64,000 nucleotides of DNA, taken from the NCBI RefSeq assembly GCF_003431975.1, contig NZ_CP027116.1, positions 1,798,001 through 1,862,000 on the forward strand, given 5' to 3'. The notes under the pieces are model-generated. The model worked only from the letters and a program-made list of their open reading frames with translations. It had not been told where the DNA came from and made no database searches. This document shows, in pieces, positions 33,514 through 41,555 of this stretch. This stretch comes from Bacillus pumilus. GTDB taxonomy: Bacteria; Bacillota; Bacilli; Bacillales; Bacillaceae. Each line of letters opens with the position of its first letter. Positions within the stretch are counted from its first letter, which is position 1. A program made the translations under genes and the position numbers.

Positions 33514-35586
33514 TTATCGTTTTGAAAATTGATTAATTAGTTCTTGAACCGATGCTAATTCACTTGCTTCAACCAATTGCTTCATCCGTTTTTCATCACT
33601 TAACAGCATGGTCAGTTGTTTGAGCGCTTTCAGGTGGGTCATACTGTCAATGGCTGCTAGTACGATGACGAGACGAACCTGTTTTTTTTCATCCTTAGAG
33701 AAAAAAACGGGCCGCTTGAATGACATGAGTGACATGCTTAATTTGTTCACGCCGTCCTCTGGTCTAGCATGCGGAATGGCTACTTGTGGTGCAATCACAA
33801 TATAAGGTCCATTTTGATCAACGGATTGAATCATGGCCTCCACATAACCTTTCTGAATGGCATTTTGATCGAGTAAGGGCTGCGCTGCTTTTGTGATGGC
33901 CTCTTGCCATGTTTCTGCTGTTTGCTGGAGATGAATGGTTTTTTCTGTTAATAAATCGTTTAACACTGGTTTCCACCCTTTCTGATGGGATACATATGCG
34001 GGATGCAGTAGCTCTTTAAGATCACGAAGCAGTGCTTTTTCATTTTGTACGATGGCATGCTGCTGAATGATATTGAATAAAGCGTTCACATTTTTCTCAT
34101 CAAACCTGATTTCTGCACCTTCCCCATATTGAAGTAAGGTTTTTTTCTCATAGGCAGTGAGAATGGGATGAACGAGGTGAACGGGTTTTCCTTTAAACGA
34201 AATAGGTGTTGTTGATACAACAAAGTCAACATCAATGGATGACATTTCTTCATATGAACGCTTTGATAATAGTCCACGCACTTCAATGTAACCGATTAAT
34301 TCGATAAGCTGTGTTTTCAGCATGTGGCTTGTACCAATTCCTTCGCCGCAAACAATGTATACAGAACGCCGCACAATTGGGGAAATCCCTTCTCTTCTCA
34401 TCCAACCACCAAAATGCATCGCCACATAAGCTATTTCATGGTCACTTATCTTTGAGCAGGTCGCCTTTTCTAGATGGCATACGACCTTTTGAGTGATGTC
34501 AAACACCTCTGGCTGTGTTTTTTTAATAGATTCTGTTAATTCATTGTTGATATCAATGTGATAAATGAGTCTGTAATAGGCTGGGATGAGATGCATTGTT
34601 AAGTTGTGCTTCAAGGCTTCGTACTCTTGAAAGGAGATACATGCATACCGCTGAAAATCAACAATCATTTGTCTGGCAATGGTGCGAATGAGATGCTCTT
34701 CTGGCCTTTTATTTGATGGAAGCTTTTGTTTCTTGGCACTGAGCCATAGAGTGCTAAGAAAATAGATTTCATCATCATGAACTTGAATGCCAGTTTCTCT
34801 TTGAATTCTTGCCATGAAACGAATAGCCGCGAAGCATTCATCTGTTTCCTGTAATGTACGCTTTTCTTCGTTTGAAAGATGTACAGCATGTCCTAGCATC
34901 ATCCGCTTATAGTAGAAAAAGAGATCCAAAGACAGCTGATCCAGCATGTCATCTGCAAACTCGAGCTTAAGCTCTTGTTCAGATTGTTGGAGGAGATAGT
35001 GTAATCTCTTATACGAAATAGGGGCCTTTAACCAAAAAGATGGAAATGCTTTTTCGTTTTTTATCATGGTGCGAATGGTCTGAATATAAGGTTTCAGAGC
35101 CAATCGAATCGCTCTTTCTTCTCCTGAAATCAAATAGCCACAGGCTGCCTGGTAGTATAGCGTGAGCTGCTGCTTTGAAAGTGCTTTTTTTAACTGTTTC
35201 ATATCTTCAAGCAATGTATTTCTGCTCACTTTGGTGAGCTTCATAAAATCCTCTATTTTTAGATATTTCTCACTGCATGCAATGGATAAGAGCAGGATTG
35301 CCCTTCTTTCCTTTACACAGGGCTCATAATCGTGACCGACAAGAATGTTGTCAGCTTTTTGAATAATGACTTCTTTTTCATGTGGGTGTAAGTAGTAGCC
35401 AAGTTGATCTTTTCGTTGAACGCCGCTAAGCTGATGTGTGTCCAGCCAGCTATTCATGCGTTTGATTTCAGAGTAGACAGTTCGAGTAGAGACATTCAGT
35501 CGATTCTGTAAATCTTCAATTGATAAATAAGATGTCGTGTGAATCAGCATTGATAGTAAAGTCGTGCCTCTTTTGGTTAAGTGCAG
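33514..35586 (-). CDS. PRD-containing transcription regulator (LicR/MtlR type)
   Basis: About 690 residues: an N-terminal helix-turn-helix (SIEDLQNRLNVSTRTVYSEI), two PRD domains (around residues 180-390, with phosphorylatable His in IDINNELTE-flanking and HEIAYVAMHFGG segments), an EIIB-like domain (VCGEGIGTSHMLKTQL) and a C-terminal EIIA domain (PHARPEDGVNKLSMSLMSF). It activates the PTS-alsE operon it heads, depending on PTS phosphorylation. The first ATG (35550) would cut off the conserved family start. No ATG, GTG or TTG lies between it and the upstream stop at 35614, while CTG at 35586 is 8 bases from GGAGG and yields LHLTKRGTTLLS, so CTG is proposed. Confidence 0.82.
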   Translation of the reverse strand: MHLTKRGTTLLSMLIHTTSYLSIEDLQNRLNVSTRTVYSEIKRMNSWLDTHQLSGVQRKDQLGYYLHPHEKEVIIQKADNILVGHDYEPCVKERRAILLLSIACSEKYLKIEDFMKLTKVSRNTLLEDMKQLKKALSKQQLTLYYQAACGYLISGEERAIRLALKPYIQTIRTMIKNEKAFPSFWLKAPISYKRLHYLLQQSEQELKLEFADDMLDQLSLDLFFYYKRMMLGHAVHLSNEEKRTLQETDECFAAIRFMARIQRETGIQVHDDEIYFLSTLWLSAKKQKLPSNKRPEEHLIRTIARQMIVDFQRYACISFQEYEALKHNLTMHLIPAYYRLIYHIDINNELTESIKKTQPEVFDITQKVVCHLEKATCSKISDHEIAYVAMHFGGWMRREGISPIVRRSVYIVCGEGIGTSHMLKTQLIELIGYIEVRGLLSKRSYEEMSSIDVDFVVSTTPISFKGKPVHLVHPILTAYEKKTLLQYGEGAEIRFDEKNVNALFNIIQQHAIVQNEKALLRDLKELLHPAYVSHQKGWKPVLNDLLTEKTIHLQQTAETWQEAITKAAQPLLDQNAIQKGYVEAMIQSVDQNGPYIVIAPQVAIPHARPEDGVNKLSMSLMSFKRPVFFSKDEKKQVRLVIVLAAIDSMTHLKALKQLTMLLSDEKRMKQLVEASELASVQELINQFSKR

Positions 35587-35703
35587 TTGGAATTCCTCCC
35601 TTCTTCTCTTTGGTTATAAGTCTAATCAACTCACATGCGTCAAAGAAGTCCAAATGTTTTCAGCAAATGCTGTGCAGGTTTTTGGGTGGTTCTTTTGTTA
35701 TAA

Positions 35704-35733
35704 GAAAAAGCACACCCGTTTGAGTGTGCTTTT
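35704..35733 (-). terminator. Terminator after the LXG remnant
   Basis: AAAAAGCACAC and GTGTGCTTTT with T-runs on the minus strand. It closes the toxin-immunity block on its downstream side and resembles the hairpin at 38.5 kb. Confidence 0.7.
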
Positions 35734-35769
35734 AGGCTTGTATACAAAGAGTTCGTGATGGAAAAACTT

Positions 35770-35861
35770 TGTAATGAGGTCAGATATGTACTGAATAATC
35801 TCTTTATTTCTTTTTTGATCCGTCACAATTCTTTTGGCATTCATGATTTGCTCATATGTAC
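35770..35861 (-). pseudogene. Decayed LXG toxin fragment
   Basis: The minus strand reads VHM, then after a frame change NAKRIVTDQKRNKEIIQYIS DL. This corresponds to VHMGIKNAKSIVKDQKKALKTIFQDIDDL in the intact LXG protein at 36.7-38.4 kb. The DNA is also similar over about 50 bases (GTACATATG, ATGCCAAAAG, GGATCAAAAAA). It is a leftover of a second LXG gene or of a tandem copy. The rest of 35587-35938 shows only a 14-base palindrome (GGCACTTAAGTGCC, 35881-35894) and no gene. Confidence 0.65.
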
Positions 35862-35938
35862 AAAATCACCGCAGAACCTAGGCACTTAAGTGCCCAATGC
35901 GCTCAGTATCCGCAGATTTTAAACTTAAAAATTTTTTG

Positions 35939-36238
35939 TTACTTCATGTCCACTGCTTCTTTCATTTCTTCTATTATTTTATTAAGCCACTGTAGAGGAT
36001 TTAATGAGATCGCTGAAAAGTAGATTTCTGCATTATTTTCGATAAAGCTTTCTTTTTCTTGTATTGTTAAAGTACTATTTAAAAAATCCTGACAATCCTT
36101 TATAGTAGACAGCAGACAATCTTTGCTAGCTTCATGAATAAACTTATCTAAGGCTTCTTCTAGTGAATCGATATCCTGATGAAATGCCCCACCTAAAAAA
36201 TCTTCTAACTCCTCTAAATAATTGTAACTCTCATTCAT
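35939..36238 (-). CDS. Probable immunity protein, CdiI-like
   Basis: A 99-residue acidic protein starting MNESYNYLEELEDFLGGAFH and ending NKIIEEMKEAVDMK. The LEDFLGGAFHQDID start followed by an all-helical body resembles contact-dependent inhibition immunity proteins (CdiI_2 type), with moderate confidence. The ATG at 36238 follows GGGTG by 5 bases. It lies second after the LXG toxin, with an LXG remnant just downstream, so it may protect against a toxin no longer encoded here (an orphan immunity gene) rather than the intact one. Confidence 0.65.
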   Translation of the reverse strand: MNESYNYLEELEDFLGGAFHQDIDSLEEALDKFIHEASKDCLLSTIKDCQDFLNSTLTIQEKESFIENNAEIYFSAISLNPLQWLNKIIEEMKEAVDMK

Positions 36239-36354
36239 TGAATCACCCATCATACTATTTATCATAATTATAATCATCAATTAGATCAGTCAAGTTTCAA
36301 AACCTTGACTCCGAAAATCTTGTATTGATTTTCAGTGCACATTTTATTTCATTG

Positions 36355-36708
36355 TTAACTCAGTTGCCACATTAGTAACTCGATTTTTTCTATTAATTCG
36401 CCTTTTTGTTTCGTTTCAAATGATGTGACTGGATTTTCCCAATTAAAATCTTCTACTACATCTAAACCATAAACCCCTTCCGGATCTGCTTCCGGATACC
36501 ATCCGACATCTAGCAATATATTTTTCTTGCTATTCTTGATTTGTAATAAATCTTCAGTGAAATTTAGCCATTTATCATAATCATCTTTATTGAGTAATTC
36601 CGGATCTAACTCTGTTAAAGAATTGTAACTAGTTTCCCACCCTGAAGGTATTCTAAGTGGCTGAAGTTTATATTTAGGAAGTTTTTTCTGAATTTTCATT
36701 TTAAACAC
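36355..36708 (-). CDS. Probable cognate immunity protein of the LXG toxin
   Basis: A 117-residue acidic protein (LQPLRIPSGWETSYNSLTEL, LLDVGWYPEADPEGVYGLDV, WENPVTSFETKQKGELIEKI). It starts 10 bp after the toxin stop, within a few bases of AAGGAG. The start is GTG at 36708 or ATG at 36699. I do not recognise the family with certainty. The position directly behind the toxin, small size and acidity are what is expected of an immunity protein that binds the toxin domain. Confidence 0.65.
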   Translation of the reverse strand: MFKMKIQKKLPKYKLQPLRIPSGWETSYNSLTELDPELLNKDDYDKWLNFTEDLLQIKNSKKNILLDVGWYPEADPEGVYGLDVVEDFNWENPVTSFETKQKGELIEKIELLMWQLS

Positions 36709-36717
36709 TTACACTCC

Positions 36718-38367
36718 TTATGATCTTGGTTTAGCCATTTTTAAATACTCTTGTAATCGATTACCTGCTAATGGATGACCATGAAAAACTCCACTTGAAG
36801 TTAGTTCTGCTCTAACCCAAGACGTTTCTACTCCTAAATCAAAACCAACTGGACGACCAGTATTATAAATAAAATATACTGCACCTTTCTCGTTTTCTAC
36901 AATTAATCCTTTTTTTAAAGCTTCTTTCTCAATAACTTTATTTTTTATATCAGGCAAATACTGTGCCTGCTTTCGTCCTGTTTCACTAAATAGCTTAGCT
37001 TGTTCAGCTGTTTTGGCTTTTAAATGTTTAAAACCGTGTTCTGTATAGGTAGCATTGTTGATTTGAGTTCTAAAGTCTTTTCTACTGTAGTAGTGGTTAT
37101 GAGCTATTTTGTCGTGTCTCTTTGAGATGTTTGGAGTTAGTTCCATCTTCCCATGAAACCCTTTCGCCCCAAACGGCAAAAGCATTCCCTGCGCCGCATT
37201 CATACTCGCTTCCTGCTGTTCTTTCGAGACCTTATTTCCAAACATATCACGCCCCGTAATCGCTTCGCTGAAGCCGTTGGTGGCGGTGAGGCCATATAAG
37301 CCTTTTTGAGAAGTTTTCAACGCATCAAAAGACTTTTGTGATGTCTTGTAAATATCGACTGCTCTGACTGCGGCTGATGTGGCTTGGGTCGTTTTATAGA
37401 CGGCTTTTCCGCCTTTGAAAATACGCCCTGCCCAGCCGACGATTGGGATATAGCCTGCTGCTGCCATGCCGCCTGCGGCGACGCGTTGTCCTGCTGTAAG
37501 TTCTTCGCCTGTGATCGGGTCAACGCCTGTAGCAGCACGTTTTGCATCGTTCACACCTGTCAATTCATTGACGATATTTCCGCCATAATCGAGTGCTTTT
37601 TCATGCCAAGGACGGTTGGCGAGGGCTTCTTGTTCCTTTGCGATCTCGCGGGCTTCCTGTTGTTCTTTTTTGATTTGCAGATATTCAGAAGTTTGCTTCT
37701 CAATATCGCTTTTTGCTTTGTAGATTTCACTATTTTGATACGCTTTCTTGTCAAAATTCATCGGAGAAATCGCTTTTCCGTCATTTGTGGCATTCATCAT
37801 TTCTGCGTACAATGCCATTGTAGCCTTCTCCTCAGTCTCTGACAAAGCATATTCATCTTTTAAATGTTGATCAAGCTCTATTAAATCTTTAACCGTTTTT
37901 TTTCGTTCATCTTCCGCATCTGCAATCTTTTCATCAAAGGTTTTACTGTCAAATACCTCTAGAGAAATGAGGTCGTCGATGTCTTGAAAAATCGTTTTGA
38001 GTGCCTTTTTTTGATCCTTTACGATGCTTTTGGCATTCTTGATTCCCATATGTACTGCATTGTCTAAAAAGTGTTCTTCTACAAAGGTGTCGCCTCCAAA
38101 GTTTGTATCATCTAGTGTCCCAGAAACACCTTCATGAAAGGCTTTTTGTTTATCAATGAAGCTGATAAACATGTCTACATTTCCTGCGAGCTCTTTGTAG
38201 AAGCTTTTAATGTTATCGGCACCTTTTCCTGTGAAATCATCACCGAGGTTTGCCACGCCTTGTAGTGCCTTTTTTAAATCTATCATTTGTTCGCGGAGTT
38301 CCTGGTAGTGTTTTGCCCTTGCGTCCATGGCGCTTGTTAGTGCTTTTGCATCAAGTATCTTCCCCAG
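36718..38367 (-). CDS. LXG polymorphic toxin (type VII secreted) with pre-toxin TG linker
   Basis: About 549 residues. An N-terminal LXG helical domain (YQELREQMIDLKKALQGVAN, FTGKGADNIKSFYKELAGNV) directs export by the Yuk/Ess type VII system. A coiled middle (residues about 150-260) follows, then a pre-toxin TG segment (GVDPITGEELTAGQRVAAGG) and a glycine-rich hydrophobic stretch. The C-terminal ~130-residue toxin (TEHGFKHLKAKTAEQAKLF, AVYFIYNTGRPVGFDLGVET, SGVFHGHPLAG) looks like a small RNase-type fold (BECR-like), which is inference. The first ATG (38328) would remove ILDAKALTSA from the usual start. CTG at 38367 lies 9 bases after AAGGAG and gives GKILDAKALTSAMDARAKHY, so it is proposed. 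No small LapA-like partner gene is adjacent. Confidence 0.85.
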   Translation of the reverse strand: MGKILDAKALTSAMDARAKHYQELREQMIDLKKALQGVANLGDDFTGKGADNIKSFYKELAGNVDMFISFIDKQKAFHEGVSGTLDDTNFGGDTFVEEHFLDNAVHMGIKNAKSIVKDQKKALKTIFQDIDDLISLEVFDSKTFDEKIADAEDERKKTVKDLIELDQHLKDEYALSETEEKATMALYAEMMNATNDGKAISPMNFDKKAYQNSEIYKAKSDIEKQTSEYLQIKKEQQEAREIAKEQEALANRPWHEKALDYGGNIVNELTGVNDAKRAATGVDPITGEELTAGQRVAAGGMAAAGYIPIVGWAGRIFKGGKAVYKTTQATSAAVRAVDIYKTSQKSFDALKTSQKGLYGLTATNGFSEAITGRDMFGNKVSKEQQEASMNAAQGMLLPFGAKGFHGKMELTPNISKRHDKIAHNHYYSRKDFRTQINNATYTEHGFKHLKAKTAEQAKLFSETGRKQAQYLPDIKNKVIEKEALKKGLIVENEKGAVYFIYNTGRPVGFDLGVETSWVRAELTSSGVFHGHPLAGNRLQEYLKMAKPRS

Positions 38368-38382
38368 AAGAATTCACTCCTT

Positions 38383-38435
38383 CCTATTCATTGACAAGGT
38401 CAATTTTACCAACAGAGGGTTTGTCATTAAATAGG
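38383..38435. repeat. Inverted repeat before the LXG gene
   Basis: CCTATTCATTGACAA (38383-38397) and TTGTCATTAAATAGG (38421-38435) are complementary at 13 of 15 positions. The repeat abuts the LXG ribosome site and could be an operator or a leader hairpin hiding that site. Confidence 0.45.
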
Positions 38436-38502
38436 AATATAGATACAAAAACAGTACTTAATATGTAAATGATCAGAATCAGATCCTCGCCATTTTATTT
38501 TT

Positions 38503-38535
38503 CAAAGAAAAGCACACCCTTAACATTGTGCTCTC
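38503..38535 (-). terminator. Probable terminator of the marR gene
   Basis: AGCAC(AC) and GTGCT arms with TTTTCTTTG after the stem on the minus strand, next to the marR stop. The stem is short. Confidence 0.5.
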
Positions 38536-39006
38536 TTAAAACCTAGACTTAAGCAATTGCAGCTCTTCGTCCATAATATCTGCCGCTTCGGTAATAAATT
38601 GAATGATTAAGTCTAATTCTTCTCGTTTGTATTCGTTTGTGAGTTGTTTAGTTGATGCTGATAAGGATTGGAAAAGTTCTTTTACCTGTGATTTCCCTGC
38701 CGTTAATGGAACGATGATAACTCTTCGTTTGTCTTTTGGGTCCTTTTCTCTTTTGGCGTAGCCCGCTTTTTCAAGGCGGTCAATCAGAGCTGTGACTGCA
38801 CCTGAGCTAAGACCTGTTTTTTCACTTAATTCTCCTGCTGTGAGAGGACCGAGTTCGTTTAACAAATCGGCTGATTTCAGGTCTGTTGGGAAAAGGCCAA
38901 GCGATTGTGCGGCCGCTTGGTGGAATAAAACCGTTCGTGTGGCGAGGCGCCTCATTGTATGGATGATCAGGTCTGCTCTGTCTTCTGCGTCGTTCTTTAT
39001 TGACAA
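38536..39006 (-). CDS. MarR family repressor
   Basis: A 156-residue winged-helix regulator (LNELGPLTAGELSEKTGLSS, GAVTALIDRLEKAGYAKREK, wing DPKDKRRVIIVPLT). The start codon is TTG at 39006, 7 bases after GGAGGA. It is divergent from a DHA2 drug exporter, and a near-perfect dyad lies between them. It most likely represses both genes until a toxic compound binds. Confidence 0.9.
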   Translation of the reverse strand: MSIKNDAEDRADLIIHTMRRLATRTVLFHQAAAQSLGLFPTDLKSADLLNELGPLTAGELSEKTGLSSGAVTALIDRLEKAGYAKREKDPKDKRRVIIVPLTAGKSQVKELFQSLSASTKQLTNEYKREELDLIIQFITEAADIMDEELQLLKSRF

Positions 39007-39031
39007 CTTGTTCTCCTCCCTTTAAAATAAA

Positions 39032-39052
39032 TTATCTTGATCATCAAGATAA
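39032..39052. promoter_or_regulatory. MarR-type operator
   Basis: TTATCTTGAT, C, ATCAAGATAA: 10-bp perfect arms in the marR/exporter divergent region. A second TTGATCAT occurs about 25 bp to the right. Confidence 0.75.
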
Positions 39053-39124
39053 ATGTTCTCTTACTTTATATTTAAGTTGATCATAGCAAAAATAAGGAGA
39101 GAACGTAAGCAGGAGGTAAATGAA

Positions 39125-40645
39125 ATGAATCATGTGGATAAAGGCAAGGTATCCACCCGCTTTGTTGTCATCGGTTTGCTGTTAGGAATTTTTATGGCTG
39201 CGATGGACAATACCATTGTTGCAACAGCGATGGGAAGCATCGTAGCAGATTTGGGCAGTTTTGATAAATTTGCTTGGGTGACGGCTTCTTATATGGTGGC
39301 AGTAATGGCTGGGATGCCGATTTACGGAAAGCTTTCTGATATGTATGGTCGAAAGCGTTTTTTTCTGTTTGGACTTATTTTCTTTTTAATTGGATCTGCG
39401 CTGTGCGGTATCGCACAAACGATGGATCAGCTCATTATTTACCGAGCCATTCAAGGGCTTGGAGGCGGCGCCCTTCTTCCAATCGCGTTTACAATCATCT
39501 TTGATATCTTCCCGCCTGAAAAGCGCGGTAAAATGTCCGGTATGTTTGGTGCAGTGTTTGGTTTGTCGAGTGTACTAGGACCACTTTTAGGAGCTATTAT
39601 CACAGACTCGGTCGGCTGGCATTGGGTGTTCTATATTAATGTGCCAATCGGTATTGTTAGTGTGTTCTTGATTGCAAGATATTATCAGGAATCGCTAGAA
39701 CACCGCAAGCAGAAAATTGACTGGTCAGGTGCTATTACACTTGTCGTTGCGGTTGTCAGCTTGATGTTCGCACTTGAGCTTGGCGGTAAATCTTATGCTT
39801 GGGATTCGGTGCAAATCCTCACACTTTTTGCTGTGTTTCTTGTGTTCGGTACCATCTTCTTTATTGTGGAACGTAAAGCGGAGGAACCGATTATTTCATT
39901 TTGGATGTTTAAAAATCGTTTGTTTGCGACATCACAAATTTTGGCGTTTTTATATGGTGGAACATTTATTATTCTTGCCGTCTTCATTCCTATTTTCGTT
40001 CAGGCGGTGTACGGTGAATCTGCGACAAGTGCTGGATTCATTTTAACACCGATGATGATAGGGTCTGTCATTGGCAGTATGATTGGCGGAACGATGCAGA
40101 CGAAAGTGCCTTTCAGACGTCTTATGACGATTTCTGTTATCTCATTTTTCGCGGGGATGCTGCTGCTTGCCAATATGTCACCTGATACAGCTAGACTGTG
40201 GCTCACTCTCTTTATGATGATAGCAGGCTTTGGAGTTGGCTTCAGCTTCTCCCTTCTGCCGTCAGCTTCGATGAATGATCTTGCCCCTCGCTACCGAGGC
40301 AGTGCAAACTCAACCAATTCATTTATGAGATCACTTGGGATGACACTTGGTGTCACGATTTTTGGGACGATTCAAACCAATGTCCTAACGAATCGTTTAG
40401 CAGATGCTTTTAGCGGAATGAAAGGCGCCCCTTCTCAAATAGGCGATCCACAGGCCATTTTTCAAGAAGGTGCCCGTTCACAAATTCCGCCTGATATTTT
40501 AAATAAAGTCATCGATGCGATGTCACATAGTATTACGTACGTATTTTTAATTGCGTTATTCCCTATTGCCCTTGCGGCGATTACGGTATTATTTATGGGA
40601 AATGCACGGGTACGCACATCAAATGAAATGAAAGAAAGCGAATAA
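39125..40645 (+). CDS. DHA2-type MFS drug exporter (EmrB/QacA, 14 TM)
   Basis: A 506-residue exporter with about 14 hydrophobic segments. Family markers are FMAAMDNTIVATAMGSI (motif D1), GKLSDMYGRKRFF (motif A), YRAIQGLGGGALLPIA (motif B) and GLSSVLGPLLGAIITD (motif C, the antiporter signature). It expels drugs or host-derived compounds by proton antiport. The ATG at 39125 is 8 bases after GGAGG, and the upstream extension of the open frame is not used. It is controlled by the divergent MarR. Confidence 0.9.
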   Translation: MNHVDKGKVSTRFVVIGLLLGIFMAAMDNTIVATAMGSIVADLGSFDKFAWVTASYMVAVMAGMPIYGKLSDMYGRKRFFLFGLIFFLIGSALCGIAQTMDQLIIYRAIQGLGGGALLPIAFTIIFDIFPPEKRGKMSGMFGAVFGLSSVLGPLLGAIITDSVGWHWVFYINVPIGIVSVFLIARYYQESLEHRKQKIDWSGAITLVVAVVSLMFALELGGKSYAWDSVQILTLFAVFLVFGTIFFIVERKAEEPIISFWMFKNRLFATSQILAFLYGGTFIILAVFIPIFVQAVYGESATSAGFILTPMMIGSVIGSMIGGTMQTKVPFRRLMTISVISFFAGMLLLANMSPDTARLWLTLFMMIAGFGVGFSFSLLPSASMNDLAPRYRGSANSTNSFMRSLGMTLGVTIFGTIQTNVLTNRLADAFSGMKGAPSQIGDPQAIFQEGARSQIPPDILNKVIDAMSHSITYVFLIALFPIALAAITVLFMGNARVRTSNEMKESE

Positions 40646-40648
40646 TGT

Positions 40649-40683
40649 GAAAAAGCAGAGCGTTAACGGCTCTGCTTTTTTTC
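40649..40683. terminator. Bidirectional terminator
   Basis: GCAGAGC and GCTCTGC arms flanked by A5 and T7 runs, between convergent exporter and aldolase genes. Confidence 0.8.
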
Positions 40684-41553
40684 TTATTGATATAACGGTT
40701 GGGCTTTACCTTCACTGCCTACGATCTGTATTTTCGATTGGACCATATCTTTTGCTGCTTGTTTTGCTTTTTGTAAATACATACGTGGATCTAAGCTTTC
40801 CGGTTCGTTTGAGAAATGATCACGGATGGCTTCAGAGTACGCATTTTTCAATTCAGTTGAGACATTGACCTTTGCCATACCAAGTGCCACACATCGTCTG
40901 ACGTCTTCATCCGGTACAGCGGAACCACCGTGCAATACAAGTGGAACATCGATCAGCGCTGCAATTTGTTCAATGCGGTCAAAGTCAATATCCGGTACTC
41001 CTTTATAAATGCCGTGAGCAGTACCAATAGCAGGTGCTAAAGTCGGTACCCCAGTTTCTTCTACAAATTGACGACATTCTGATGGAATGGCTTTTTCAGC
41101 GTCTTTTTCATCGACGACAATATCATCTTCGACACCGCCTACCTTGCCTAATTCTGCTTCGACATTTACTCCTACTTTTAATGCGAGGTCCACGACTTCT
41201 TTTGTACGGCGTACATTTTCTTCATATGAATGCATGGATGCATCGATCATAACAGATGTATATCCCGCTCGTATACAGGTGAGAATGACATCAAAGTCCG
41301 TGCAGTGATCAAGGTGCAGACCGATGGGGATTTGATATTGATCAGCTGCTGCCTTGACGGTATCTGCAATCGCTTTTGCCCCAAGAGATTGAACCGTTCC
41401 AACCGTTGTTTGTAAAATGACAGGTGACTTTAATTCTGCGGCGGTTTCGAGCACCCAATAAATACTGTCAAAGGAATGTACATTGAATGCAACAATTCCG
41501 TATTTTTCTTTTTTTGCAACCTCAAGCATCGGTGTTGTTGAAAGTAAAGGCAT
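40684..41553 (-). CDS. Class II ketose-bisphosphate aldolase
   Basis: A 289-residue class II aldolase (FbaA/GatY/KbaY family). The zinc His and active Asp are in IPIGLHLDHCTDFD. PAIGTAHGIYKG and PLVLHGGSAVPDEDV carry further metal and substrate residues. It splits a ketose-1,6-bisphosphate to triose phosphates. The ATG at 41553 overlaps the junction with the IIA gene stop. It is the last gene of an operon with PfkB kinase and PTS IIBC/IIA, so a complete path from external sugar to glycolysis is encoded. Fructose versus tagatose specificity is not decidable here. Confidence 0.88.
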   Translation of the reverse strand: MPLLSTTPMLEVAKKEKYGIVAFNVHSFDSIYWVLETAAELKSPVILQTTVGTVQSLGAKAIADTVKAAADQYQIPIGLHLDHCTDFDVILTCIRAGYTSVMIDASMHSYEENVRRTKEVVDLALKVGVNVEAELGKVGGVEDDIVVDEKDAEKAIPSECRQFVEETGVPTLAPAIGTAHGIYKGVPDIDFDRIEQIAALIDVPLVLHGGSAVPDEDVRRCVALGMAKVNVSTELKNAYSEAIRDHFSNEPESLDPRMYLQKAKQAAKDMVQSKIQIVGSEGKAQPLYQ

Positions 41554-41555
41554 GA

